Below, piece by piece: positions 37,845 through 64,000 of a stretch of DNA of 64,000 nucleotides. The notes under the pieces are model-generated. The model saw only the letters and a list, made by a program, of their open reading frames with translations, was not told where the DNA came from and did not search any database. Each line of letters starts with the position of its first letter. The stretch's first letter is position 1. Origin of the DNA: Hormiphora californensis (Eukaryota > Ctenophora > Tentaculata > Cydippida > Pleurobrachiidae); the NCBI GenBank assembly GCA_020137815.1, contig CM035354.1, forward strand, positions 3,259,342 through 3,323,341, given 5' to 3'. The position numbers and the translations under genes were made by a program.

Positions 37845-40800
37845 ATGACAACAAGAAATACAATGATTACCAGTCCGGGCACGCCGGGTACCGAGGGAAC
37901 GCCAGTAAACCTGATCTCTAACAACTACAGGGTTACCTTCACCAATCCCAAACTGAGGATATACCAGTACGATCTTCAGATAACACAGGGAGATCAAGAG
38001 AGAATCCCTTCAAAAGCGGTTCACTGGAAGGTGTATAATGAGCTGAAAAGGACCACTCTTCAGGCAAATTACTGGGTGTATGATGGAAGGAGAAATCTGT
38101 ACGCACCAAGAGGTAGATTGAACATTTTTTAGTTAGACTTCTCTCAGGACTCAGCTTTCTCTCTTTTTTTGCTTTCTCTCAAGAAGTACCCACTTCGCCC
38201 TAAAATTATAACGGTGTCAATTAGTTCTCGATTTTTAGGACCCCCCCTCTCCCAGGAGACAGGCTACCCAAACAAACAGCTCCCTCCCCCTGGTCACCCA
38301 AATTAACAGCTCCCTCCCCCTGGTTACCCAAACTAACAGCTCCCTCCCCCTGGTTACTCATTGCCCAAACTAACAGCTCCCTCCCCCTCGTTACCCAAAC
38401 TAACAGCTCCCTCCGGCCTCCCCCTCGTTACCTAATCTTACCCCCACTTCCCTTCTCTCACAGATATAACATTGGAAGAGGAAGGAGACACCACTTTGGG
38501 CAGAGATACCTTCCATTACAAACTGTCTGGGCCAGTAAACAGCCGCAATGCACAAGAGCTGATTACCGCCATGAGCCAGCACGCAGTTCTCCCAATGGAT
38601 TACATATCTATGATGACCCTGGTGATCGGCCAGGCTTTCAGCAACTCTGGTTTTGAGACCGTTGCACGGGACTACTACGACCCGAGCAAAGATCCAACCC
38701 ACGTCTTTAGAAATGGGCTTGAGCTGTGGTCCGGGGTATCTGCCTCTGTTACCCCCACGGACGGATTTGGAGTTACTATCCGGGTCCTAAAGTCACACCA
38801 GGTCATGTACCCAGGGGGACCTCTGATGGAACTAGCCGCAAAGGTCCTCAATCTACGAAATCTCCCAAGAAACTTCGATGCAAGCCAACTGAGGACAATG
38901 GGGACTCTTTTGAAGAACCTGAAAGTGGTTACCAGTCACCTTGGTTACGAGAGGGTGTACACTGTCCGGGGTGTCTTTAAAGACAGTGCAAACCAGCACA
39001 AGATAGAAACTGACGATGGGGAGATTTCTGTTAATCAGTATTTCCTGGGAAGATACAATATCACTCTCCAGTATCCTGATCTACCACTTGTTACCTGTGG
39101 CGGCCAGACGAAGCTACCTATGGAACTTTGCACCATTAAACCCAACCAGCCCTACTTCACCAACGTGGATTCTGCCACTCAAGCTGACATGATCCGTCAA
39201 ACATGTGTAAAGCCTGCTGACAAGAAAAGGGAGATAGAGAATGCTGCCAATACCCTGGTGCAAAAAACAAATGCTTTCACTGGAAGGAACTACGGGTTCA
39301 CAGTTGATAACCGGGCAGTAGCCCTCACTGGTCGAGTTCTACCAAGTCTGACAGTCGGGGGAGAACAAGTTGGTAATGGGGCTTGGAGGATGAACAAGGT
39401 GCTAACTGGAAAAAGTGGAGATGGAAAATTCTCTGTATTTGTGGTTGATCTACCGAGGAATAGGGTTGAGACCTCTTTGAAGACCTTCACTGATCAACTG
39501 ATCGGAACAGCCAGACGTATGGATATTGGAAATCTCGAGCTTGTTAGCTGTGTCTATATCAGATCTGGTGACCTGCAAAGATCTCTGACAGCCTCTACAA
39601 CATCCTTCAACTATATGATCATGCCGGACGACTCGCTGTATGGTACAATCAAGTTGTGTGAGGGCGGTGGAAAAATAACACAGTGCATCAAAATGAACAC
39701 TGTGAACAAGGTGGTCGGCGGAGGAGGCAGGAGACCAGACATGAACACCCTCAATAACATCCTGAAAAAGACCAACGCTAAGATGAACGGTACTAACTGG
39801 AAGGTCGATGTGACGGGACTACCTCAAAATGATTCTTGACCGGCCTACAATCATTCTAGGAGCTGACTGTCACCCATTTTACCGGGTCCAACAAGCCTTC
39901 CATAGCCTCAGTCGTTGGATCTTGTTCAAAGAACCTTGATGCTGCACGGTACATCACCCGAGTTCGGGCGATCTATCCTGAAGAGGGTAGGCGAAGTGTT
40001 GAATACATACAGGGTCTTCAAGGGATGGTCCGGGAGATTCTGATGGAGTTTTTTAGAATCCTGAAGTGTAAACCTAAACGGATTATCTACTACCGGGACG
40101 GTGTCGCTGAGGGACAGTTCGAGGGGATCGTGATGCAGGAGTTGGAACAGCTCCAGAATGCTTGTACCTCTCTTCAAGCGACTTACAAACCACAAATATC
40201 TGTGGTTGTTTGCACCAAAATGCACAAACAGAGGTTCCTGAAACAGAATGGAAACAGGCCGTGTGACAATATGGAGCCAGGGACGGTGGTTGACACTGGA
40301 GTGACAAGCCCCAACCATCGAGACTTCTACCTTAGCTCTCACAAGGCTATCCAAGGTAAATAAATGCTTAGTTGTATTTAGTGGACGGGTTCTTTCAATT
40401 CTGGGGTTATAGCAGGGTTTATATTTAGTGTGTACCAGCATAGAGTTTTTTTGTTTATATTTGTTACTTGATTTTAAACGATATATCTTCTCCCCATTAT
40501 ATTAGGTACCAGTGTTCCCTGCCATTACTACATCCTGTATGACGACTGCAAGTTCACTATGGACATGTGGCAAATGCTATCATTCTATCTCTGTCACTGC
40601 TACTGCCGCTGTTCAAGGTTGGTGTTATTATGATTAATTATTGGTCCCTGGTTATTATTCGCTTCATGAACATCTGCTACTTTTATAAGTTTTCTTGTTC
40701 ATAACCTCATTTCTCCAGTATTTGTACCATCTCCGTTTCTAACCCCAAAACCTTTTCCTCAGGATTGTCAGTTACCCCGCCCCAGTCTACTACGCCCATC

Positions 40801-40937
40801 TGGCCTGTTACAATGCCAGAGCAAGACTACTTGCGGACACCTCCATTAACTGGGACAACCCTCCCAACCCGGCCGAACTAAGGGGAATTGTTCAACCAAT
40901 GAACGAGAACAATGCGGTTAATGAGTTTAGCATTTAG
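37845..40937 (+). CDS. AGO: Argonaute (AGO subfamily) with two apparent frameshifts in PIWI
   Basis: Binds small RNAs and silences complementary transcripts. Four exons: 37845-38112, 38464-40355, 40506-40617, 40763-40937; about 814 residues once two single extra bases are discounted. Order: N domain, PAZ (YNITLQYPDLPLVTCGGQTK region), MID and PIWI. PIWI has PTIILGAD then VTHFTGSNKPSIASVVGS, YYRDGVAEGQFEGIV, VDTGVTSPNHRDFYLSSH, YYILYDD and PAPVYYAHLACYNARAR. The DEDH slicer residues appear present (D of GAD, E in MVREILMEF, D of YRDG, H of YAHL). The frame breaks between 39822 and 39839 (premature TGA at 39837) and again at 39868, exactly between GAD and VTH; both are +1. Total exon length equals whole codons plus two, so the downstream frame is restored. 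YRDG and the short IQG...Y region place it with AGO rather than PIWI proteins. Either assembly insertions, a broken allele or ribosomal frameshifting could explain it. Confidence 0.9.
38256..38430 (+). repeat. Minisatellite in Argonaute intron 1, next to the acceptor
   Basis: Five units of about 30 bp carrying AACAGCTCCCTCCCCCTGG and TTACCCAAAC, ending about 30 bp before the splice acceptor at 38463. The unit is pyrimidine-rich. Confidence 0.88.
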
Positions 40938-42188
40938 TTGAACTTGTTACCTGTCTGCCGGAACCACCAATAGTGGGGTGTATCCTAGGGAGACTTGTCC
41001 CCCTAAAGGGTCCCTCATATTTTCTTCGCGGAGAGGCGTTTTACGGACTCATTTTTCCGGGCGTGTTTTCTCTGTGTGAATAAGTGAAAGGACACTATTT
41101 TTCTGTGTGAAAATACACTTCTTTTTTTCTGTGTGACTGTGTGAGAAAGAGAGAGAGAGAGAGAAAGAGATTATCTGGAAGATCCTCGACTGTTCGGCCT
41201 GGCCGCAGTGCGATTCTGTTGAATGACCAATTAAACATACCGTGCTATGTTGTAATACTCAACAAGCTATGTTTTGATTTTTTAATAGTGTGTGCCCCCT
41301 GCGGCCCTGCATGTGATATGGATAAGATGACAAGTAGTTAACAAATGAAAACTGAAAAGTGGTTTATATAGCTTATTAAAATATTTCCTATTTTTTTCAA
41401 CAACTGATACCCTTATGACGTTGTAAATAAGTGTGTTAAATAAGTTTTTTAAATAGTAACAGTAACATAATCATACACTCGACTTATTTCTAATTGTACT
41501 AAATGTTGAGTTATCATTTTGACAGTTTTGAAAGTTGAAACGTTTGAGAGTGAAGTATATCTATCCATTTACCTGCATTGCATGTTTAACTCTGTTTAAC
41601 TCTGTTTAACTCTAACTTTCTTTTAATTCCTTTTCCCCTAATGACGAGCCGTGTTTAATTTTGCAAGTATCACAATTGCCCTGTCACAGCTGTCTGACAG
41701 CGCCGACCGAATCTGAGCACGCTGATCGAATTATAACGGCGTATGGCGTCGCCAGAAAGATCAAATCGTCTCAAAAAGTGTGCTCAGCTCGGGTTGGCTA
41801 GACACTAGACAGGTTTGAACGTGATCGTACCCTTCCGACGGCATCCGTGATCGCGTGCCGGTGCTGTCAGAACCGCAGTCAGAGCATCATTCAATCAATC
41901 ATAACACCGCTCGGTGGCGGGGTGCCTCTTTATTACTGGGCAAAATAATAATATTTAATAATGTATATATAAAAATATAAAGTATATAAAAATATAAAAT
42001 AAGTTTGTGAACACGGCAACTTTGAGGTGGGGTGGAGATCACATTTCATTGGCTTGCTGTCTGGTTTGTTTGTGGAGATAAGGAGAGATGAGGCACAAGA
42101 GGGGGAGACAAGTTAGGGAGAGATGAGAGAAGCACTTTGAGAGAGAAAGGGGGGAGAGAGCGAGAGAGAGAGAAAGGGGGGAGAGAGC

Positions 42189-42254
<66 letters not shown>

Positions 42255-42388
42255 GAGAAATAGGTAGGGAGAGAAATAGGTAGGGAGAGACAGGTAGATA
42301 CAGGGAGAGAGATTATAAAAGGATAGGGCCGAAGGATAGGAGATGTTGGCAGTGAAAGTAGTAGAGATAGTCAAGATAGCTGAGATGG
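40938..42388. other. Argonaute 3' flank with a micro-MITE relative
   Basis: 40938-41680 is AT-rich, probably 3' UTR. 41685-41765 (CTGTCTGACAGCGCCGACCG to GTCGCCAGA, with the core GAATCTGAGCACGCTG) belongs to the micro-MITE family. Related text continues to about 41880. 42128-42260 is a GA tract. Confidence 0.6.
42128..42260. repeat. (GA)n tract at the 3' end of the LINE copy
   Basis: GA repeats with GATA and GGGG interruptions, downstream of the reverse transcriptase stop codon (minus sense CT). It may be the simple-repeat tail of the LINE. Confidence 0.85.
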
Positions 42389-43890
42389 TCATTTGATTAT
42401 TTCCATTGAGAAATTTGTTGGTGACCACTCGTCGGTCTCGTTGCTATAGCTATGTGGGACGCTTTGTAAAGTAAGTAGATATCTAGTTAGTAAATTTTTA
42501 AAGGGGTTAAAGAAGTAGTCCTTGAGATGGCGTTGTGATGTTTTTTTATTATTATTATCTGTGTTGAGGGTGGCATTTGCACATGGCACGATATGATTAT
42601 ACAGAATAGGGCCTATGTAAGCAGCCTGTCTTTTTGATCGCTCTAGTCGGAACTCGGGAACATCGAGTATTTTAATTGGGAGACTAGTGGATCTAGTGTA
42701 ATACTGGGGCGCAGAGGTGGGGGATGTTGGAGAGAATAGTAACTGGATGTTGTCAGGAGCAACTTTTAGTCTGGTTTTTTGGATTAAACATAGGATTGAT
42801 TTTGTGATGATGTTGGGTAGTGCTAAAAGTTTGTGGGCGGTGAAGATAGGTTTAGTGTGGGAGGGGATGGTACCTGATTTGCTGTCGTAGAAGAGTCTGG
42901 ATTTGCTATTGAGGGCCCTGACACCTTTTTTTTGGGCCGAGAATAAGGGTTTCAGTGAATTCTGGGATGCGGTTCCCCAAACGGATGCACAGTAGAGCAG
43001 ATGTGATTCGATAAAGCTGTTGTAGAGGCACTTGAGAGACTTGAGAGGCAGTACTCCTCGCATTTTGTATAAGATGCCTGCGTTGCGACCTACTTTTGCG
43101 GCTAGCGCTGTGACATGATGTTTCCAGCTTAAATTAGAGTCTATGATTACCCCGAGGAACTTAGCATGATCGGTCGCTATTATTTTGACGCCTCCGAGAT
43201 GGATTTGTAGTTCGGAGACTCGTGATCGATCCCTGTTGGTGAATACGAGAAGCTTTGTTTTGCCTATATTGAGTTTAAGCCCGTTACCGCCTACCCATCT
43301 ATCCACCGCGAGAAGAGCTCGGTTGACTCTCTCTTCTAGCTCTTCGAAACTGTCGGCTGATATGATGAGATTGGAATCGTCCGCGAATATGAAGAATTTG
43401 GCTAAAGGAACTGCAGCTGGAAGATCATTAATATAGATAAGAAATAGAGTCGGGCCCAGATTTGAGCCCTGGGGAACGCCGTGTTTTATGACACGATCTT
43501 CGGAGTTATTGTTATTGACACAGACATATTGCATTCTTTGACGCAAGTAAGACGAGAACCATTCTAGGTTGCTACCTCTGACTCCGTAATGCTCTAATTT
43601 ATGTAAGAGAAGACGGTGATCTACCATATCGAAGGCCTTGCTAAAATCTAATAGGAGTAGTGCGGTTACTTTTTTGCGTTCGAGGGCTCGGATAATGGCA
43701 TTTTGTGCTTCCAGAATAGCGTGCTCGCAGGAATGTGACCTTCTGAAACCATATTGTGATGTGAATAAAATATTATTAGTGTTTAAGTGCTTCGTAAGGC
43801 GGGTTAACATAATTTTTTCATAAATTTTTGAGAATGTGGGAAGTAGAGAGATTGGTCGGTAGTTGGCGATATCTGTCTCATCCTGACATC
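42389..43890 (-). mobile_element. Non-LTR retrotransposon reverse transcriptase, 5'-truncated
   Basis: An uninterrupted ORF of about 500 codons with reverse transcriptase motifs in order: NYRPISLLPTFSKIYEKI, QYGFRRSHSCEHAI, ALLLLDFSKAFDMVDHRLLL, GVPQGSNLGPTLFLIYINDL, FFIFADDSNLII (catalytic F-A-D-D), LKLNIGKTKLLVF and AKFLGVIIDSNLSWKHHV. These are typical of the Jockey/CR1/L2/Rex assemblage. The endonuclease domain and everything upstream are missing; the copy stops at a run of 16 G (43891-43906), beyond which unrelated repeat sequence begins. The frame extends through that run by chance (Pro-Pro-Pro). No stop or frameshift appears within the conserved region, so the insertion is young. Confidence 0.9.
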
Positions 43891-43954
43891 GGGGGGGGGG
43901 GGGGGGCAATATGCTATTGGCCTGTATGGCGGCGCCATACCCCATTTGATTGTC

Positions 43955-44094
43955 AACAGTGCGCTCAGAATCTGGGGTCGCAGCGCGAGCGCCAGACATG
44001 ACAGATATTCATATATACTAGAAATTACTGTCTGGCGCCGCGGATCACATCTGAGCACACTATCAAATCGGGGTCTGGCACCGCCAGACAAAGA
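43955..44094. mobile_element. Micro-MITE copies, one partial and one complete
   Basis: 44029-44092 runs CTGTCTGGCGCCGCGGATCA to GGTCTGGCACCGCCAGACAA and, reversed, follows the copy at 10987-11067. 43955-43998 is a half copy (ACAGTGCGCTCAGAATCTGG...GCGCCAGACA). No clear target duplication. Confidence 0.72.
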
Positions 44095-44347
44095 AGTTGT
44101 GGCAGTTTGGACGAAATCTGAGATTGTCCGACGACATCTACCAGTAACTTATCTGAGTGCACTGTCACTTTGAGAATCAAACGCGGTTGATGCCGGTCGT
44201 TGGGTAAGTGGTGATAGACCCGGGACCCCTCAACAACTTGGTCGCGCGAACATGAGGGGCGCGACATGCCCAACTCAACAACCTGACAGTATGCTGAGTG
44301 CTGACCCTTTCTCCGGCCCTGTCAGGCATCACCCTTTCCCGTGGAGC

Positions 44348-45729
44348 CTGTCAGGCCAATGCTTTGACCACAGTTCTCGCTGCGCACGCTCCGAAGAAAT
44401 GAGAATAGGGTCAGGCCAATGCTCTGACAGTGACAGCGAGGAGAGTGGTCAGGCTCCTGACTCAGGACCGGACCTGAGAACGACCTTCACCCTGGCCCTC
44501 TGTGAAGCTGTCAGCGATCTATGCCTGGGGCTCTTCGACGAAACTTTAAACACACTTAAAAACGTTGCGTAACTCTCCTTTCACACCTTCTAATTGATTT
44601 TCACACCCCTTAAGCATGGTTTGTGTCGACGAAACTTTTTAGAAATCTTGCTTAGTGAAAATTGAGGGGTAGTAAGTGAAGTTTTACACAAGCTCTCCAA
44701 ACCTTGCGTAACCCCCTAATCACGTGGTAAAATCACGTGATTTGGGCCAAATTGAAGCGACAATGACGTCATAGTTCACGCAATATCTCACTCAAATATC
44801 GAGAAAAGTGAGGTTTGTTAAGCCTCCTCCAGAGGAGACTTAATGGTAGACAAGACAGCGCTGGCAAGTAAAAGATGCTACAAAACAGTGTATATTTTGC
44901 TTCTCGCATGTAGAAAAAAGATAAAATGGCACTCCTTGTCCCCCAGTTAGCTATCTCTACTCAACCACAATATTGAGGCACTAGTTTGGGGTTTCAGCCA
45001 AGCCCATACTGCATACACCATCTGTATTAGACTCTCACAGTCAGATAAGATGTGGATGAATTCAGTTGTTTTCCTTCTGGCAGGACAAGATGAACAGTGA
45101 ACTACTACTATACTTTCACTGTTTATCTATTCATCTAGCAGCCTATCTATTCATCTCATCCGGCCTAAACAATATTGCAAGTTATTAGTGTATAGGTTTA
45201 TTGATTTTTCATAATGAACAATCAATGTTAGATCTCTATTTGTCCGCTATAACATTCATTGCCAGCTACTGTAAGAGTACACAGAGTTTTGAAGATTTGA
45301 AATTTCTTGAATCTTGAGAAATGGAAGTCAAACTTCTTCTTCACCCCCAATCTGGTGTGATATCTCGCTAACACTATTGGCTGGTGAACCCTACACGTGA
45401 CCAAATTGATGCCTGTGTAAACCCATGTAATGGAAATCCTATCACGTGTCCAGTTTCGATCCCCTGATTGGTTTTCTACACCCATACACGAGGGGTGATC
45501 CGGGGCTTCACGTGGTATACACGTGGTTCACACCAAGGACCTAAAGTGAGGTTTTGGAAAGCGTTCGACGACACCCCTCTCGAGACAAGTCTGAAAAATT
45601 TTCCTTGTGTAACTCTAAAGAGAGCTTATTTATTAAGTGTGCTTTAAGTTTCGTCGAAGAGCCCCTGATCCTTTTCCTATTCCTTTCGCGGAGCGCACGG
45701 GAGTAATGGTCAGAGCATTGGCCTGTCAG
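44348..45729. mobile_element. Terminal-inverted-repeat element or repeat pair, about 1.4 kb
   Basis: The left end has CAGGCCAATGCTTTGACC, GCGCACGCTCCG and GGGGCTCTTCGACGAAACTT. The right end reversed has CAGGCCAATGCTCTGACC, GTGCGCTCCGCG and the same GGGGCTCTTCGACGAAACTT (44528 against 45640-45665). The left side contains a complete MITE copy (44348-44432) of the family at 8433-8784. No transposase is visible between the ends. Confidence 0.6.
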
Positions 45730-46252
45730 TGCCTTTCCAACAAAAGAAAACAAGTTATTTTTAAACATTGAATTTGAAACTTTGTACAAACGTAAATTAC
45801 GGTAACAAGGGTCCTAAAAATCAGCGTATTCTCCCTCTCTCACACGCACGCACTTACTCACAAACTGAGTCTCTTGGAGTCCAAGTTATCAAACATCATA
45901 TATAATGTATCGCATGGCCTATAATTACAGTGAATCTCAAACTCCCACAATAAGCCTTGCTCGACGTTTTGTGAAACATATGGAGCTGACTTCTGATATA
46001 TATCACTGCAGTCACTTGTGTGTGTTGAATATATAAAATAACAGGAGTGGTATATCTCAGATATATATCGTACACACAGGGGGTATATCCAGTGGTATAA
46101 AGATACTGATCGAGATAGGTAATAATGTCTGAAAACCACATTTCTCGATATCACACAGACTGTGTGTGTGTGTGACTCCCTTGAATATATATATCACATT
46201 GTCATGTCACACTTCATCATATAGTTGTATCATGAAAAAATAAATAGATAAT

Positions 46253-60799
<14,547 letters not shown>

Positions 60800-60864
60800 C
60801 TATAGAAAGTTATATTGATCAGTGATCAATGTCTAGAGGTAAATCATATAACAATGTATATGCC

Positions 60865-60912
60865 GGGGGGGGGGGGGGGGGGGGGGTGGCAACATCAAAA
60901 ATCCGACTCTAT
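60865..60912. repeat. Run of 22 G with a MITE end fragment
   Basis: The G-run is followed by TGGCAACATCAAAAATCCGA and CTCTA, which resembles the right end of the nested MITE at 8446-8715 (GGGGGGTAACAACTTC...AATCTGACTTTA). It lies just upstream (minus sense) of the first RASA1 exon recovered. Confidence 0.6.
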
Positions 60913-61011
60913 CTGTAAAACCTATATCTGGTATTGAAGTTGATGCAAATATAGAACTTGTTATACATAATTATGCACAGTTAGGTCTATAATTGTCCTA
61001 GAGCTGTAATT

Positions 61012-61222
61012 TCTCTCTCTCTCTCACTCTCTCTCTCTCTCTCACTCTCTGATCTCTCTCTCCCTTTCTCACTCTCTCTCTTCCACTCTCTCTATCTCTC
61101 TCTTCCACTCTATAATCTACCTCTCTCTCTCTCTCGCTCTGTCAGTTGTGTTGACAGCACTAAACGCTATATGTGGCGGCGGACAAAGGGCGGAGAGCAG
61201 GAGAGAGATAGCTAAAAGAGAG

Positions 61223-61304
<82 letters not shown>
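61012..61304. repeat. Opposed (CT)n and (GA)n tracts
   Basis: CT-rich sequence at 61012-61138 faces a GA tract at 61220-61304, separated by about 80 bp of unique sequence. The two can pair as a hairpin. Confidence 0.9.
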
Positions 61305-61309
<5 letters not shown>

Positions 61310-61699
61310 AAGGAATTTATTATGTGTGCAGCAGCAGATGTACAGCAAATTTGGCTATCATACACATAACACACCTCAAAAACGGAACCTGCCCTAACTG
61401 CGTGGTTTTTAAAAGAAGTTGGGTGTGGATTACTATTCTTGATCTACCGAACCCTCACAGAGCGGTGTGAGCCACACAATGTTATTTAGCTCGAATATAT
61501 GGAAGCAGGGAACCCATACGTCCCAACTGTATATGTGGAATGTACGGGGAAGAAGCCTTGGAAGAGAGAAAACGAGGGTGTGTACGAGGTGGAAAGTTGG
61601 AAGCTGCTGCTGCTACAGAGAAGTGATGTTAGCAACCCCTCGTAAACAGCGAATCAAAGGTATGCTCCATAGTACTCTATTATCTCTCTCTCTTTCTAT

Positions 61700-61733
<34 letters not shown>

Positions 61734-64000
61734 GCGTATTCCGCTCAGCGTATTTCCGGCTTTAAAACACAAGGGGAATAAGAGAAGGCCCAGAGAGAAA
61801 TCAGAAAAGTGGATACTGGATACGATGGAGACCACTACGACAATATACATCATGTAGATCAGAGTTTATTTAAAATTAATTTTACAATTTTCAATCTTGA
61901 CAAAAAACCAATCTTATACTCAATATGTCCTAAAAGGATGTCATTCTTTCCTTACAAAAAAATCCTGGATCCATTGGAATCAATTTACATTGGAATCAAT
62001 CTGCAAGGCCAAAACCAATTGGACTGAATTTTGGGCACGTAGACCGGAACAAAACTGAACATCAGAAATAATCCGTCACCGATAAACTTAGGTCATTGTA
62101 AACTTCAAATATGGTCTTCGGATTCTCAAACTGTCCAAACTAGAAATATCTCTATCATCACTGGCTATCAGGAAGTACCAAGCGAAAATCGTTTACCAAT
62201 CACTTACATTAAATACGTTTACAAGAAACGTCATTACTTCTTTACTACTTTACTACCTTATTACTATAGCGATACACGTCGACTACCAGGAGATTGTTTA
62301 ATAGAATCCAATATAAACTATGTCATTGCAAATATCGTGGGATAAGGGGTGCGGTCAATATATATGAGTCAATATCTTATGACTAATGCAACATTTTTAA
62401 CATAATAATGGGATACAACAAAAGTTGCAGAGAGTAAGAAAATATGAGTGGAGTGCAACATTCCTTTTCTTTTTAAAGGGTTGCAAATAGTGACAAAACC
62501 CACTGGAAAGTGTGGAGATTTGGAGAAAAAGTGAGAGAGATAGATGAGAGAGTCTCGGAGATGTCATGAGGGGATCTCGCTCGACTCTCGCAGGAGCTAT
62601 GGATGGCTCGAACTGCGCGCCTCTCGGACTGCGGCTCTGCATCGTCTCTGACTCTCTCCTCTCCGCCGATCCCACCTGAGATAAATCACCAGGTGTGCTG
62701 CAATGTGTACAGTGCAGATTGTAGAAGGAAACTCAAAGCAAACAAAAACATGTGACGTCATGTTTGCCTCTCCCTCCATTTCCCTAGATCCTTCTCTCTC
62801 GCCCTCTCTCTCTCTCTCACCATCTCTCTTTCTTTATCTGTATCTCTCTCTCACACTCTTTTTTATTTCTTTGTCTCTCTCACTGCATTTCTCTAGATCT
62901 TTCTCTCCCACTCATCCTTCTGCCGCGGGGACAGACAAAATTAACTCAATCTATTGACATCATCAAATATTTTACCCTTCAGTGGCCAGGTCCAATAACG
63001 TTCAATATCACGAGAGATCCTAGTGATATAACTCACTCTAATCCTCCTAGAGATTCCTAAATTCCACGACAATTTCACTGTATCAACTATCAAGGATTAC
63101 TTTACCAGAAAAAGAGAATTTCTTTCACATCATCCTTCACAGTGCCCGTTATGTTACCACCTTTCGAAAACCTCATTAATTAATCAAACTATGCGTTATT
63201 CCAGAACAGACACATGATAATGTTAAGTCTCTATTATAGTTAGGGGCGGTAACGGCTTGAATGGGATACCCAATGTAACAATCTTATTTATTTTCTTTGT
63301 TTTGCATTCTTCCCTTGAGATAGCTGCCAGATTTTGCAGCATTGTTATACACACACCCATCTCTCCACACCCTTGATACTTGATACGGGCATGCTGAGTG
63401 TATTATACCAGAATAGACATTCCCATTTTCACTATTTATCTCTCGCTTACCCTCTCTTCATCTCTCTCCCTATCATTCATCTTACTTACCACCCCTCTTT
63501 CCCTCTCTACATAAGAACTGGATTTGGGACTGCATAATGAAGGGAGAATAGGAGGAAATATTAGGAGGGAGTTCATATTATTCATTGGAAAAGATAAACA
63601 CTGCGAGAGAGAAAATGTTGGAAGAAAAAAGTTATATTAGACAGTAATAAAGAGAGGAGAGAGAAAGGGGGGAAAATCAACGAGAGAGGGGAGAGAGGAA
63701 AAAGAGAAAAGGAAAATAGGATAAACGCTCTCTCTCTCCCCTTTCCTCTTCCCCCCTTTTCCCCCCCCTTTTCCCCCCCTCCTGCTCCCTTTCCCCTTTT
63801 CTCCCTTCTTCGCTCTTCTTTTTCCCCCCCCTTTTTTTTTCCATTTTTTCCTCGCCTTTTTCCCAAACCCCCCCCACCCCCACAAAAAAAAACCATATTT
63901 AATATTTGAGTTTTTTTTTTGGGGTTTTTTTTTTGGGCTTTTTAATTTGCGTTTTCTCGTTTCCAAATTTTTTTTCATGCCAAACCGGTGGGGGGACGTG
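61305..64000. other. No supportable gene; simple and low-complexity sequence
   Basis: Contains CT tracts at 61682-61733 and 62795-62885 and AT-rich sequence. From 63650 onward come polypurine, then long C/T homopolymer blocks and runs of A, T and G to the end. I searched the minus strand here for the missing RASA1 N-terminus (first half of N-SH2) and found none. Confidence 0.6.

Noticed and set aside
61467-61781. 104-residue plus-strand ORF
   Set aside because: Ends in CT-repeat Ser/Leu and has no family features.

Overview
The window is nuclear DNA from an animal. Its genes are split by GT-AG introns, and it carries a transmembrane adenylyl cyclase, a p120 RasGAP, a SKICH-domain autophagy receptor, a cytochrome P450 and an Argonaute. 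Together with non-LTR retrotransposons, CCCTAA-like interstitial repeats and a relative of the mitochondrial recombinase Mgm101 (best known from fungi), this points to an invertebrate, plausibly an early-branching one such as a sponge. The sequence alone does not fix the taxon. Exon models below were built by hand from reading frame, splice signals and remembered family alignments.

Layout. 376-5796 (+): C-terminal half of an adenylyl cyclase. 6400-6633 (+): ATPase inhibitor IF1. 6878-12133 (+): TAX1BP1/CALCOCO-like autophagy receptor, 15 exons. 12134-14455: nested mobile elements, including an 816-bp foldback element with intact target duplication. On the minus strand follow MGM101-like (14456-15484), an intronless three-RRM ELAV-like protein (15929-17077), RBMX2 (17753-19742) and FAF2/UBXD8 (20404-22327). 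A LINE-type ORF1-only element lies at 23805-25251. 27248-35341 (+) is a tentative two-exon small gene whose long intron contains a complete minus-strand P450 (29857-33416), foldback elements and a higher-order satellite. 37845-40937 (+) is an Argonaute. A 5'-truncated LINE reverse transcriptase (42389-43890, -) and terminal-inverted-repeat elements follow. 46253-60799 (-) is a RASA1-type RasGAP, N-terminus missing, with a 7.8-kb intron packed with GA tracts. The last 3 kb is simple sequence with no supportable gene.

Three signals stand out. (1) Several tandem repeats are built from gene boundaries: 3' splice sites in the cyclase (12 copies) and RBMX2 (13 copies), 5' splice sites in the TAX1BP1-like gene and the cyclase, and the stop-codon region of two genes. 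(2) Argonaute, the TAX1BP1-like gene and RASA1 each need two apparent frame changes to stay aligned with their families, and all six are in the +1 direction, while other long ORFs in the window are intact. (3) Two proteins have lost signature residues: the P450 lacks the I-helix acid-alcohol pair, and the RasGAP C-terminal SH2 lacks the FLVR arginine.

No single pathway links the genes; this is an ordinary mixed gene neighbourhood with heavy repeat invasion.
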